Assembly: GCF_003073045.1 (NCBI RefSeq)
Contig: NC_037591.1
Location: forward strand, 23,345,319 to 23,409,318
Direction: 5' to 3'
Origin: Pomacea canaliculata
Taxonomy: Eukaryota > Mollusca > Gastropoda > Architaenioglossa > Ampullariidae
DNA: 64,000 nt
In this document: positions 22,267-32,629 of the stretch, piece after piece
Layout of the letters: each line of letters begins with the position of its first letter
How positions within the stretch are numbered: the stretch's first letter is position 1
Position numbers and translations under genes: made by a program
The notes under the pieces: model-generated
Told to the model about the DNA's origin: nothing
The model's database searches: none
What the model saw: the letters and a program-made list of their open reading frames with translations, nothing else

Positions 22267-25200
22267 TCAGGAGGAGTCCACATCTTTCACATCTGTTGTT
22301 GTCTGTATTTGAGACAACTGCTTGCGGAATTTTTCTGCTTCTTCCTCTTTTGCTCGCAGCTGCTGCTTGTATTCCTCGGCCTGCCTCTGGACCGCTTCCA
22401 GCTGCCGCCGCAGCGCACTTCGCTCTAGGTCACCATCTTCCTCATCCTGAATGCAGAGATAAGAATTAGTTTAAGCTATCATGTCAAATGGTACCACAAA
22501 GTAACAAGCTAGAGAGATAAGTATAACATCAGTTGGCCAGCACTTGCTCAGGCGCTCAAGAGACAAACCCCTTACTGACAGGTGTGTTTACCAGCTTCAT
22601 CATCAATGCACTCACTTCATTCTCATCCTCTGTTGCCTGGGTAACAGTGATTGTTGTACCATCTCCCTCCTCTATGATTAGGGTTCCTTCCATAGCATGA
22701 TGCATGTCTGGTGTCACTTCTGTTATCACTGCAAACATTGTAAATATCTACAGTCCAAGCGGCTTGATACTTTCATGTGAATTAAAATAAAAGTAGAAGT
22801 AGCCGAAACAATGCTTTAAAACAGACACAATGACTAACCTCCCTCAGCCTCTTCCACAATCTCCCCCTCTACAGGTAGCTCAGTACCATCTTCAGTGACT
22901 GTGACTAGGACAGGTGTTTCCTCTGATAAATCCTCTGCATTTGGGTTTGCCACAATAGTGATCACCTTCTGAAATAACACCTTGTTTCATGAAACATGAT
23001 CCATGCATTCTAACAAAGACAGGAAATCTGGTTTAACTAAAGGAAAGCACATCAATGTAACATTTTCGCATTTGTTTTCTATATGCATTATCTTTGACAT
23101 TCTATCTGGATGGTTGGTGCATACATACTAAGCTTGAACAGACATCAGACATCTGGTGCACTGATGCATGTCTGTGACCGTTAAGACTCTAGAAGATTTT
23201 AGATGCTTGTAAATACTGTCTAGACTTCCGTAAATTTTGATCTATTTAGCATACCTGTATATAAGCCACACCCACTAAATTTTTTTCAAATCGCTACCTT
23301 TTTTTCTTAAATAAGCTGCACTAGTTTATAAGTCGCAAATCTATTCAACTTGAAAGCAGCACCATAGGCATTTTGTCTCATTTTCAGCTTGATGAGGCTG
23401 TGTGCTTCAGCAACTGATCCGAATGCTTCAATTGTATGCAACTTTGATTTAAAAAACGTGAACAGTTAACAATTTAACATGTTCATTTAAAAATTAATCG
23501 AAATCTTAAAAATCCCCAAACAAGCCACATCACTGTTTAAAGCAGCAGGGTTTAAAGCTGGGGAAAAAGTCACAGCTTATAATCCAAAATTTATGGTAAT
23601 TATGCATGACCTGGTTCTACATGAAATGACTTAAAATAAATAAATAGCGCATTTGTATAGCGCCTTTTTCCAGCATCAGCCAGACTCATGGCACTTTGTA
23701 TACAGGCATGCAAGGATATCATATTAATTTATACATACAATAATTAAATAATATAATATTAATCCCCCTTTCTTTAGTGATCCAACCTGATAGGATCCAG
23801 CAGGCCCTGCAGGAAGAGGGGTGTGCAACTTGCCAAAGTGAGGGAACAGACGGATATGAAAGACCTCACTGACAAGAGAGCCTGATATAAAACTTGCCAA
23901 CATGTCACTGTGATGTAGGTAGTGGCTAAGTTCTGTTGTAAAACACAATGGTCTGGTGCATGGACTTAAAGCCTTAGGACACAAACTCACACCAAACAAA
24001 TGAATAATTCTGTGCAACGCCTTGACAGCAGCAGCTGCATTGACCAAACAATGGCCGTGTCCCTGAGAACTTGAGCTCTGACTCTTGCTAACCACCAACT
24101 TTTCTTTGAACACTGCCTTCCCATCATTGTCAGATGTCACCTAAATCTCAATAAACTCTCTAGACACAAACACAGAGTCTGGAATCGATGGACGATGTGA
24201 ACTGTTTGCTGTGGTTGGGTAGAATGAAGCTGGCAACTCCCAGATACTCTGTCACTGCATTAATCTTTCTCTTGCAGTCCTGTTTCTTGTCCTTCATACA
24301 GCTGACCAAGCCAAAAGATGAGAGACAACACAAGACTGTTGCACATCTCTGTCCAGCCCTTTCTGTTTAGTGCTTTGCTATCCTGTGGTGCCACACTGCT
24401 GGTGATGTGTAACACTGCTGGTCTTCTTGCAGCTTTTCGTAGACTTTCAACTGCTCTTCTAAATCAGTGATGCCCAACCTTTTTCGGCCTGCGGGCCATA
24501 TCCATTTCGGACAGCCGTGTTGCGGCCATATCCATTTTGGACAGCCGTGTCGCGGGCCATATCCATTTCGGACAGCCGTGTCGCAGGCCATATCCATTTC
24601 GGACAGCCGTGTCGCGGGCCACTTCACCGCAAAAAATACAAAAAAGAAAAAAAAATAGAGCAGATACCATTTTTTATTAGAAACAAGTTGTACTTACCAT
24701 TAATTATGTAGTAATTAGTGGGATATTTGAAGTTGTTTTCCCGAAACAAACTTCTGAATGTCCGGCTGCATCGTAGAGACACCAAGTCGGAGCACTGAAT
24801 CGAAATGTTCGTCCATCAAAAAAAAGATTGAGAGACGCCCCTACGTGGGGATAAATACTTTTTCCTTTTTTTCGTTTTTTTTTATATTACTAACATGCCG
24901 ATTTCCTGCACTGTGGACAGAAGTTTCGCGGGCCGGATGGCACCGCGTCGCGGGCCATATCTGGCCCGCGGGCCGTAGGTTGGGCATCCCTGTTCTAAAT
25001 GAATCAAACACGTCAATACACCAGAAATACAAACTTAAACAAACAAAATAACTTGATGTCAAGGAACTGTACAAGCAGACAGCATCAACATAGAAGCACA
25101 TTTGAACTACAAAACAAAAGCTGTTCCATTTCGCCTGAAAGATATGAGCTATTTGTCTTTTAATGTTTCAGCCATCTGCCATCCTCTATGTTGGATCTGT

Positions 25201-28200
25201 ATTGAAACAGTCTTTGTCATCATTCTTAGCCGTGATCAGTAAACAGCCAGTTAGATCAATGAAAATGGTTAAGGACATTTAACATGAGGGCGACTTGCTG
25301 CAGCTCGCTAGCATTTTAGTTACTCAGTCAGCTTAGTTCATAGTATTCTTAGGGTTCACTTCTACTATGGTATATATGTATACATGTATACAACCTCATT
25401 TGCTGGCGGAGAGTCTAGTTTCAGACTTTCATCTATCTCACCAACTTTCTGGATCCTGGACTTTTTTAATAAACAGGCAACAGAGAGTTTCTGTTAATGG
25501 TCTTCTCTCAGATCCTGTTGTCACCTGTACAGGTTCCCCTCAAGGTTGCTGGTTGTCTCCACTACTGTTCATACTGTATATTAACAGTTGTAAAAGCACT
25601 AGGGATAGGAGCTTTCTTGTGAAATTTTCTGATGACACTGCCTTGCTGTCTCTTTTGTATAATAGTGAACATGATCATAGTGGTGCTCTTCGTGACTTTG
25701 TTTGAACACTTTCTTGTCTTGAATGCCTCAAAGACTAAGGAAATGATTTCTGACTTTCGGACAAACATACCTGAGGCAGTCATCAGTATTATCTATGATG
25801 ATGCCATCGAGGTAGTAGACACTTACATATACAGGAGGTCCTTGGGTTATGTCAGTCCCGAGTTACGATGTTTCATGGTTACATCTCCCATTTAGGGTTG
25901 TCAAGGTTTGAGGCTGAGAATCCCAACATGGACAGGTACACTAAGGTTGCCAGAGGGATCATGGATTGCCTGCAGTGTTACCAGGAGATCTTGGAGGAGA
26001 AGATGGTCTCCTTCCAGACTAACCTGGAGCAGTATTTCAAGAAGATAGAGAGGCCTGCAAGAGATCCTGTACCCTCTACCTCAGCTGCCTCTTCAGATTT
26101 ACCTGCCCCAGTATCTCCAGCACCTTTTGCAGCTTCCTCCTCCCATTAACCCAGTATGTTATTTACGTACAGTATGTACGTATATTTCGACTTACTTAAA
26201 ATCGGTTAACAACGCGACGTACGAACAGAACGTCGTAAGTCGAGGACCCCCTGTATCTATGTACTATTTAACATCAACACCAACATGATCCTCCATAAGA
26301 GCCAACAACGCCTGTACCTCCTATGGAAACTCAGATCTTTTTCTGTCAGCTCTGTCATTCTCAGTCAGTTCTATCAATCCTTCATTGAAAATCTCATCAC
26401 TTTTTTTTCATCTCTTGGTTCCACAGCCTCTCCATAAGGAACAGGAACAGTCTTGTCTCCCTTGTTAATATCTGTTCCAAGATCCTCGTAAATATCTGTT
26501 CCAAGATCACTGGAACCAGGCAGAGGGATTTGGCAGCCTTTTGTCATCAGTAAATCCTCAGGAAAGCAACATGCATCCTCTCTATTTCTGTTCACGTGTT
26601 TGCATGAATTTTCCCTCTTGCGGTCTGGCTATAGGTACGCGATGTCTGTCTGCAGAACCAATCATCATTGCAAACCATTCATTCCAGGTGCCATTCACTT
26701 GATAAACTCTACTGGCCGAAATCTTGTACCAACCTGAGGTGGCCTGGGGTCACCAACTGGATCTGCTGTTGTTGGGAATGCGGGTGTGCATGGAAGAGGG
26801 AATGTGTGCGGAAGAGAGAATGTGCGTGTGTGTGAGAGACACTATTTCAACATGTACATTTATATTATCTCTCTTATATCATGTACATGTATATACATTA
26901 TTGCTAATACAAGCACTATCTTAAATTGCCCCTGGGGATTAATAAGGTTGTATTGTACTGTGACAAGCAAACAGGGTCATATTGCCACACAACTCAGAAT
27001 GAATAAAATGCACTTTGCATTTACACACCTGACCACCCTCTCCAACTACTGTTTCCAGTCCACTACCATCATGTGACACATCTCCAAGGGCATCTTGCCG
27101 GATGATGTTCAGAGCTATCTTGCCAGCCTCTGAAACATATTCTTTTTTAAACCATGCTACACAAAGCACCTTACATGAAAGACTCATCTCTTAACTAAAG
27201 ATTTGAAGTGTATTGTCCTCTAACTTCCCCATCAGCAACATAAATCTAGATGCATGCTATGTCATTTTTCTGTACATGTAAAGCATTAAGAATAATATTC
27301 CATGGAGAGAAAAGTTGTAACATTTTTTGTTTATAAAGGCTTGACTACAGAGACATGGTTACCATGTGAATCAAAAGCTACATTTCAGAACTCGGCTAAG
27401 TATGCTGTATCAAGACTAGATCTAGATAAATCAGGTGACTGTGTCTACATAAGCATGTGCACATATATACATTATACAGGTACATGTGTATATCAGTTTA
27501 TATATGAATGTCCTGCAATTCCAGATTACCAGTTAGGGTGATGGTCTGACCACTCTCCACTGCAGAAGTAATAAGGCCACCATCAGCAGTTGATATCATA
27601 GTGATGCCCTGACTCTCAAGCCAGTTGACAGCATCTGCAGTTGTGTCTAAAGGAAAATCATGGGCCCCAGCTAAAATGAATTGTTGCAGTAACCATCATT
27701 GTCTTCAGTGCACAAATATATGCCTACACGACTACTAATCCTACTCCTAAATGTTGTTTCTGAAAAGTAATTCAACAGCATAATCTTATGAAGAAAAAGG
27801 TGCACATGTTCCTAATTGTACATGAGGATTTCCTAACGACTAGGCATTCTTGACGTTGAAAAATGTTTTCATTGATGAAAGGAGTAAAATATGTGGTTTA
27901 TTCTTTCTTTTAAAGGAGTCAGATTAAAGACTGTTACTTTTTAAGATAAAACCATGGTATACTTTCATCGATCATAAATGTCAGTGTGGGTCAATACATA
28001 TATAGATCACCTAACTTTATTTACATAAAAGTGAAGCTTTTGCCACCTTTGATCTTGTTGATTTGACAACATTTTATTTTATTAAATTTAAACAAAGTAA
28101 ATGGTTTTATGTAGTTATCCAATATCAAGCAACAAATACAATACAGGTAGTCCTCGGGTTACGATGGTCTCGAGTTACGTCGTTTTGTGGTTACGACGTT

Positions 28201-31005
28201 CATTCCGACTTACGAGGTTTAGCGTCGTAAGTCGAACTGTACGTGCGCCTCATTCCACGTGCGGCGGACGTCATAGAGTCCAGTACAGTACTGTACTGTA
28301 CACGGTTACGATTATCAAGGATAAAGATCGCATCCTTGAACATGTGAAAGGATCTGCTCCTATGAAAGCGACAGTGATAACAAAGCGTACTGTACTGTAC
28401 AATATTTTACTGTACTTATGCTTATTGATAATTATGTAGGGTACTGTGTTAGGAGAGGTGTTTGGATAGGCTAAGTGTTTGCAGTACTGTACTGTTATTA
28501 TGGTACAGTACTGTATGAACGTATATCCGAAATTCGGTTTACGACGCCGCGTAAGAACGGATCAACGTCGTAAGTCGAGGACTACCTGTACATTGTGGAA
28601 TTTGAAAAAAAGGCAAGAATGACATACTTGCAGAGTTCATAGGCCCAGTAGCCTCAGCAAGAGCGGCTAAAGTTGCCAGCACAGATGTACTGCTTTGCTC
28701 TGAGTCACTGGATATTTCTGTCTTCACTGAAACACACAACTCATACCTCTGGATAATTCATTCCTAGCAATAAAATTTCATCACTCTGGTTACAACCAGC
28801 GAGGAAAACCCATTCTGCAAGCTGTGAAATGAAAGAAAACAAATTCAATGAGCTAGAAAATACCCTCAGATTCTGTAAGTCTTTAAACTCATTGAAAAAC
28901 ACAATATCAAAAGTACTCACCCAATACAGTCAAATTCTCACCGATACTATTATTTAGGTCAAATTGGTTAGGTAAAATATATCAACTGAAAGCCTCCTTA
29001 CCTCCTGAAGTTGTCACAGTCTCTGTCATAATTGGTTCTGTAGTTTCTATGGTAACAGTGTCAACTTCAACATTGCCAATATCTGTGTGTTGTGCCAACT
29101 GCAACACCTGTGCTATATCAGTACGTCCATTGGCAATGGCAATATCCAAAGGAGTACGATCAAACTGCAATACAAGAGCACCCAAATCACATTTGATGTA
29201 GAAATATTTTCTTCTCATCCTTCTGAGCTTTTTATGCATGTAAAATTTTAAATAAAAATAAGTATCCCCTGTAATCTCAGATTTTTTTTTTAGTTCCAAG
29301 GCTCTGTTTTCAAATCACATGGAAAATCCTTTTTCTTTTAATAACAAGTGTTATAAAAACCTTGTCTTCACAGCTGAGATCTGCTCCTGACCGAAGCAAG
29401 AGTTCTATGATGCCCAGATGGCCCTTTTCTGTTGCCCAGTGAAGTGGCGTCATCTTGAGCTGCAAGTAGTCAATATCAACCATGAAAGTTAATATTGAGA
29501 GTAAATGCTTAAATAAGAGAATGAAAGAGTTTACATCAGACGGGCTATCAAGATTACCAGCTAATAAATTAATAAATAAATACTGGTCTGAATTTTTAAA
29601 AAATACTAAAAGAAAAAAATCTGTCCTTTTTTCACTTCCAAGTTATATGTCATCATGAAGATTAACATTTAAGCTGTGGCTGGATTCCTTCACTCCTGCA
29701 ACCCAGCATTCTTTGGCAGGAAACCTATTAGCTAATGTAGCTTACAATACAATACAATACAACTTTATTAATCCGCAAGGGCAATTACAGGTATGATGAC
29801 ACGCCAGCACACTAGAGGGAAGATTATGTAAGATATTAAAGGGAATAGATTCTGGCGACATACACACACATGTGCACACACACCCACTCATATAGTAACA
29901 CAGCAACAGGAGGTTCAGTGGGCACCCCGCACAAGGTCACCTCAGGCTGACACATCATCACAGCTAGTGGAATTGAAGAAGTGGATGGCTCGCGGAATGA
30001 ACGAGTTACGGTAACGGTTCGTTCGACTTACCGGTACAGCGTATCTACGACCAGACCGCAGAAGTGAGAACTCACTCGCCAACACATGACCAGGAATAGT
30101 TAGGATACGAGATGCCGTCCTAAGGATTCGCTGCTTATTTAAGAGGGCTAAATCCCTCTGCTTGGTTCCGGTGATTTTGGAACAGATCTTAACAAGGGAG
30201 ACAAGGCTGTTCCTGTTCCCTACGGAGAGGTTGTGAAACCAAGATGTGAAAGAAAAGGTGATGAGACTCTCAATGAAGGACTGATAGAACCGAGTGAGGA
30301 TGACTGATAAGATTTTTGAAAAAAAAAAAAGTTTACAGGAAAGATTCCGCAGGGGATTAAACCAACATGTTTACACTATTTAGCATGATGTGGGAAAAAA
30401 TCTGACTTCCAGCTGTAAATTTTTACCCTTTCACAGAAAACTGTGAACCTAGGTGTGGAGCAAGGTACACAAACAGCATAAAAACTCTCTTAACGAACCA
30501 TGTCTTTAGCATCGATATCAGCAGAGTTTTGCAGGAGAAGTTCTACAATATCTAGATGGCCCTCCTGTGCAGCAACATGCAGTGGTGTGCGGTCCACCTT
30601 GGTGCGTGCATCTCGACTTATGCCAGACCGAAGGAGTACCTCTGCAGTCTGATGATGGCCATGCTGTGCTGCAAAGTGCAGAGGAGATGTTCCGAGCTAA
30701 GGAATAAAAAACAAAAACCTAATGCAAAAATGAAAAATTGTTCTAATGCATAAAATATATGGTAATTACTAAAGCAATAATATTTATGCAAACCATATTT
30801 ATAATTTTGTTATTTAGAGACAAGATGGTGTGTTATTTATAAAATGTCACAATTTTTTTAAATGCTGCTTTAATCCTGCAGTACAGCTGAAACTCACCCA
30901 ATCTGTGGTGAATGGTGCTCCATTTGACATGAGAGCACGGACTGACTCGGTATCGCCATGTTTAGCTGCTTCCAACAAGCGCTTGCCCAGATCAACAAGT
31001 GACAT
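22267..31005 (-). CDS. GABPB: GA-binding protein subunit beta (GABPB1/GABPB2 orthologue), complete, ten coding exons, 435 aa
   Basis: Coding exons on the minus strand: 31005-30898, 30696-30499, 29459-29361, 29164-29002, 28726-28628, 27646-27530, 27129-27029, 22968-22839, 22728-22616 and 22446-22267; 1308 nt, phases consistent. GABP beta binds the ETS protein GABP alpha through ankyrin repeats and supplies the activation and dimerisation surfaces of this nuclear factor. Residues 1-150 hold ankyrin repeats ([78 protein letters not shown]). [15 protein letters not shown] and GGQKVITIV match conserved activation segments. The last exon, residues 377-435, is the heptad-rich zipper ([20 protein letters not shown]). 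Human paralogues have about 395-450 residues. An in-frame ATG 19 codons upstream in the first coding exon (MTSAPKLTT) is an alternative start. The last-but-one exon has a second in-phase donor after AAGCTG. No PAKRQ-like nuclear signal was found. Confidence 0.96.
23228..23596. mobile_element. Non-autonomous DNA transposon (MITE), 369 bp, 'CCRTAAATTTTG' family
   Basis: Terminal inverted repeats: CCGTAAATTTTG at 23228-23239 and, reversed, CCATAAATTTTGG at 23596-23584. On the minus strand the inner part reads TATAAGC, then TTTTTCCCCAGCTTTAAA; the small copy at 56556-56679 shares this block. The TIRs and shared body resemble the widespread 'actataagtcgc' elements of animal genomes. I cannot assign the superfamily with certainty. 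It lies in the 4-kb GABPB intron. Confidence 0.6.
23638..23700 (-). repeat. 3' end of an L2-type LINE in a GABPB intron
   Basis: The plus strand shows AATAAATAAATAGCGCATTT, GTATAGCGCC and then a spacer to ATGGCACTTTG. Reversed this is AAAGTGCCATGAG, spacer, GGCGCTATACAAAT plus a short repeat tail, the L2 3' terminus. The following 400 bp (to about 24140) contain an open minus frame without recognisable domains that may be part of the same insertion. Confidence 0.5.
24465..24992. mobile_element. hAT-family non-autonomous transposon, 528 bp, with perfect 8-bp target-site duplication
   Basis: The 8-bp direct repeat TTCTAAAT is intact at 24457-24464 and 24993-25000. Termini are inverted: CAGTGATGCCCAACCT on the left and, reversed from the right, CAGGGATGCCCAACCTACGG, followed on both sides by CGGCC(T/C)GCGGGCCA. 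An 8-bp duplication with CAGNG-type ends is characteristic of hAT elements. It encodes no transposase. It is unusually GC-rich at both ends and carries an internal minisatellite. It lies in the GABPB intron 7 cluster. Confidence 0.9.
24494..24620. repeat. Internal minisatellite, four units of 30-31 bp
   Basis: Units begin at 24494, 24524, 24555 and 24586, with a partial fifth at 24617. Each starts GGCCATATCCATTT and continues with GGACAGCCGTGT and a GCGG-type junction. Units differ at only one or two positions each (for example TTTCGG or TTTTGG), so expansion is recent relative to the host element. GGCCATAT also occurs once in the right end of the transposon (about 24953), suggesting the unit grew from its subterminal sequence. 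Confidence 0.9.
25385..26965 (+). mobile_element. Rex/CR1-group LINE, 5'-truncated, interrupted by a Tigger element
   Basis: The plus strand encodes reverse-transcriptase pieces: [20 protein letters not shown], then TGSPQGC and [12 protein letters not shown], the catalytic region [11 protein letters not shown] (the usual F-x-D-D motif, with S), then [14 protein letters not shown]. After the Tigger insertion (25832-26253) it resumes with [20 protein letters not shown] and [13 protein letters not shown], the usual C-terminal landmarks. The 3' end near 26925-26965 reads GGGGATTAATAAGGTTGTATT. Frames are broken, so it is not active. It is sense to the window and antisense to GABPB. The same family is seen on the minus strand at 29744-30310. 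Confidence 0.8.
25832..26253 (+). mobile_element. Tigger/pogo-family DNA transposon remnant, 422 bp, TA target duplication, nested in a LINE
   Basis: It starts CAGGAGGTCCTTGGGTTA and ends, reversed, CAGGGGGTCCTCGACTTACG, with TA on each side (25830-25831 and 26254-26255), as expected for pogo/Tigger members of Tc1/mariner. Unlike the copy at 28144, it keeps a coding piece: a plus frame with [20 protein letters not shown] and a Ser/Ala/Pro-rich tail (PSTSAASS) ending in a stop, like the C-terminal tail of Tigger transposases. The DDE catalytic core is absent, so this is an internally deleted copy. Confidence 0.85.
28144..28588. mobile_element. Tigger/pogo-like MITE, 445 bp, in a GABPB intron
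   Basis: Ends are inverted: CAGGTAGTCCTCGGGTTACG on the left and, reversed from the right, CAGGTAGTCCTCGACTTACG, with TA at 28142-28143 and 28589-28590. The interior is non-coding and has repeated GTACTGTACTGT-type palindromes near 28285-28300 and 28480-28510. It lies 40 bp from GABPB coding exon 5 (28628-28726), close to that exon's donor site. Confidence 0.88.
29744..30310 (-). mobile_element. Rex/CR1-group LINE, 3' third, minus strand
   Basis: The minus strand encodes the C-terminal end of a LINE polyprotein: [70 protein letters not shown], then [14 protein letters not shown] and a stop near 29943. A 3' UTR with GT-rich DNA follows, then GGATTAATAAAGTTGTATTG and a (TTGTA)n tail at 29744-29762. 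The frame appears continuous over the seen part, so this is the youngest-looking copy of the family in the window. The 5' end is truncated near 30310. It lies in a GABPB intron in the sense direction of that gene. Confidence 0.85.
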
Positions 31006-31166
31006 GCTGCAGGCTGGGGCAGCCAGCACCTGCACCGTTGTCAGCTTTGGTGCTGATGTCATGCTGATGCTGTCACAGAGACACAAAAAACTTTTACAGT
31101 CTATTCACAGGCTGAAACCAGATACACAAAAAATGTTTCCCTTTTAAAGTTCTCACAAAATTCAAT

Positions 31167-31178
31167 AAATCCAATAAA

Positions 31179-31214
<36 letters not shown>

Positions 31215-31680
31215 GCAAAATTTATATAGTGCATACTCACATTCCTAAAGAGCATGCTCTAAGGGCTTAAGAACAAGAACGAGACATGGGCAATATAAAA
31301 GGGACAGAAGAACAGGCAAACAACATTTTATGAACGATGGAAAGATTAACAGTACTGATGATGAATAAAAGACAAGCAATAAGTGGAAAAGGAGTGAGGC
31401 TGTGAAAAAGAACTAGCATTGTGGAAAAGTGAACAAGTAATGCTTAACGAAGAGGTGCATTTTCAGTGCACATATAAAGGATTCAATAGTGGGTAGGTGG
31501 CAGATATGGAGAGTTCCACTGTATGGTAACTAAAAATCCTGTGACCATATGTTGTTGTTCTGGTGACAGTAGTAGTTAGGAGACAGTTGTCAGATGAAGA
31601 GCGGAGTTGTTTAGCTGGGACATAAGTGAATAGAAATTCAGAGAAATAGTCGGGGCAGGAGTCAGCAAGGAAATTAAAAC
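31167..31680 (-). mobile_element. L2-type LINE 3' end with (AAT)n tail, minus strand
   Basis: On the minus strand a frame reads YFSEFLFTYVPAKQLRSSSD, then NCLLTTTVTRTTTYGHRIFS. This matches the L2/CR1 C-terminal pattern 'Y-x-P-x-R-x-L-R-S-S-S-D' followed by 'T-Y-G-x-R-x-F-S'. The 3' UTR ends GCACTATATAAATTTTGC and an ATT microsatellite (31181-31211 on the plus strand). This copy links the coding part to the short tail, which is why the tail-only copies at 5079, 13265 and 23638 are called L2 ends. Confidence 0.75.
31181..31211. repeat. (AAT)n microsatellite
   Basis: About ten AAT units. It is the 3' tail of the adjacent L2 LINE rather than an independent array. Confidence 0.9.
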
Positions 31681-31689
31681 ATTTATGCA

Positions 31690-31800
31690 CAGACAAATAC
31701 AAAACATCTTTATTAATCCTTTTCAGGAAATTGTCTGCCAATGTTACTGTTACATAATAAATCAGACATTACATGATACCTCAAGTAGGACATGAAATCT
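31690..31800 (-). repeat. Rex/CR1-like LINE 3' tail next to the L2 copy
   Basis: The minus strand reads AAAAGGATTAATAAAGATGT and TTTGTATT, the 3' terminus of the LINE family seen at 29744-30310. The L2 fragment begins directly after it, so the L2 copy appears to have landed in or next to this older tail. The upstream limit is uncertain. Confidence 0.45.
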
Positions 31801-32073
31801 AAGCATACAAAAAAAAAAACAACAAAAATCAAGACTGGGCACTCTGGGAATGAGAGCCAGCAGTAATATATAGGTCCTAGCTGTTATCCTGTACTGTTTT
31901 AAAAAAATTTTTTTTCATCAAGTGGTTTAAAGGCTGAACTTCTGCCCTATAGCAGGAAAGAATAGATGGGCTCAGAGGAAATAGGTGAGGGTACTTTGCA
32001 GACCAAATGGAAACAATTAAAAAAGCATGATCATTAGGCTTGCAGAAACATCACTCCCTAATGCGCTCCAAGC

Positions 32074-32629
32074 CAGTGGTTCTAAAAGTATTTTGGATTG
32101 CGGATCACTTTACTAAAGTAAAAAAATTATGGTAGACCACCAAGGCCTAAAATCACTATGTACTGTGAATTTCAAATTTAAATTGCCACATTTGTTTCAT
32201 TACAATTTAAAACTATACTTTTGCGACGGTAGTATGCTAATAAGGTTACATAAAAATTACATGCTTCGCAAAGTACACATAAAAGTTACAAATAAGAAAG
32301 TACACTGTGTTACTAAGGGGTAGCAGATAATGCCGTTAAATGATACAATGCTTGCGCTGTGACTTAGTTGGTAAGCAAGTTTTATGCGAACAAGCAGTTG
32401 GGCAAATGATGCAATGCTCACTATGTGACATAGTTGGTAAGCAAGAGTTTTATGCAAACAAGCAGTTGGCCATCGATAAAACTAAAACTCGAGTGCAATC
32501 AATACTGGACTAATTAGCATATCTGGCAAATTAAACATCATTTTGCTGACATATGATGTCAGCTGCGGACCAACTAACTTATGCTTGCGGCCCACAAGTG
32601 ATCCGTGGACCACACTTTGAGAACCACTG
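32074..32629. mobile_element. hAT-like non-autonomous transposon, about 556 bp
   Basis: The left end is CAGTGGTTCTAAAAGTATTT and the right end, reversed, CAGTGGTTCTCAAAGTGTGG, followed on both sides by a GCGGATCACTT-type match (right copy GTGATCCGTGGACC). This is the common hAT terminal type. I could not find an intact 8-bp target duplication, so the copy is older than those at 24465 and 45345. The interior has two GTGACTTAGTTGGTAAGCAA-like direct repeats about 75 bp apart near 32360-32450. It lies in the 5' intron of GABPB. Confidence 0.75.

Noticed and set aside
23724-24140. 138-codon minus frame in a GABPB intron
   Set aside because: It lies next to an L2 3' end and has no recognisable domain; more likely part of repeat DNA than a gene.
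24367-24670. Overlapping frames on both strands with repeated peptide units (such as HIHFGQPC)
   Set aside because: They are translations of the 30-31-bp minisatellite inside the hAT element, open in several frames because the unit lacks stops.
28101-28439. 112-codon plus frame
   Set aside because: It spans the left end of the Tigger-like MITE at 28144 and crosses the element boundary, so it cannot be a native gene.
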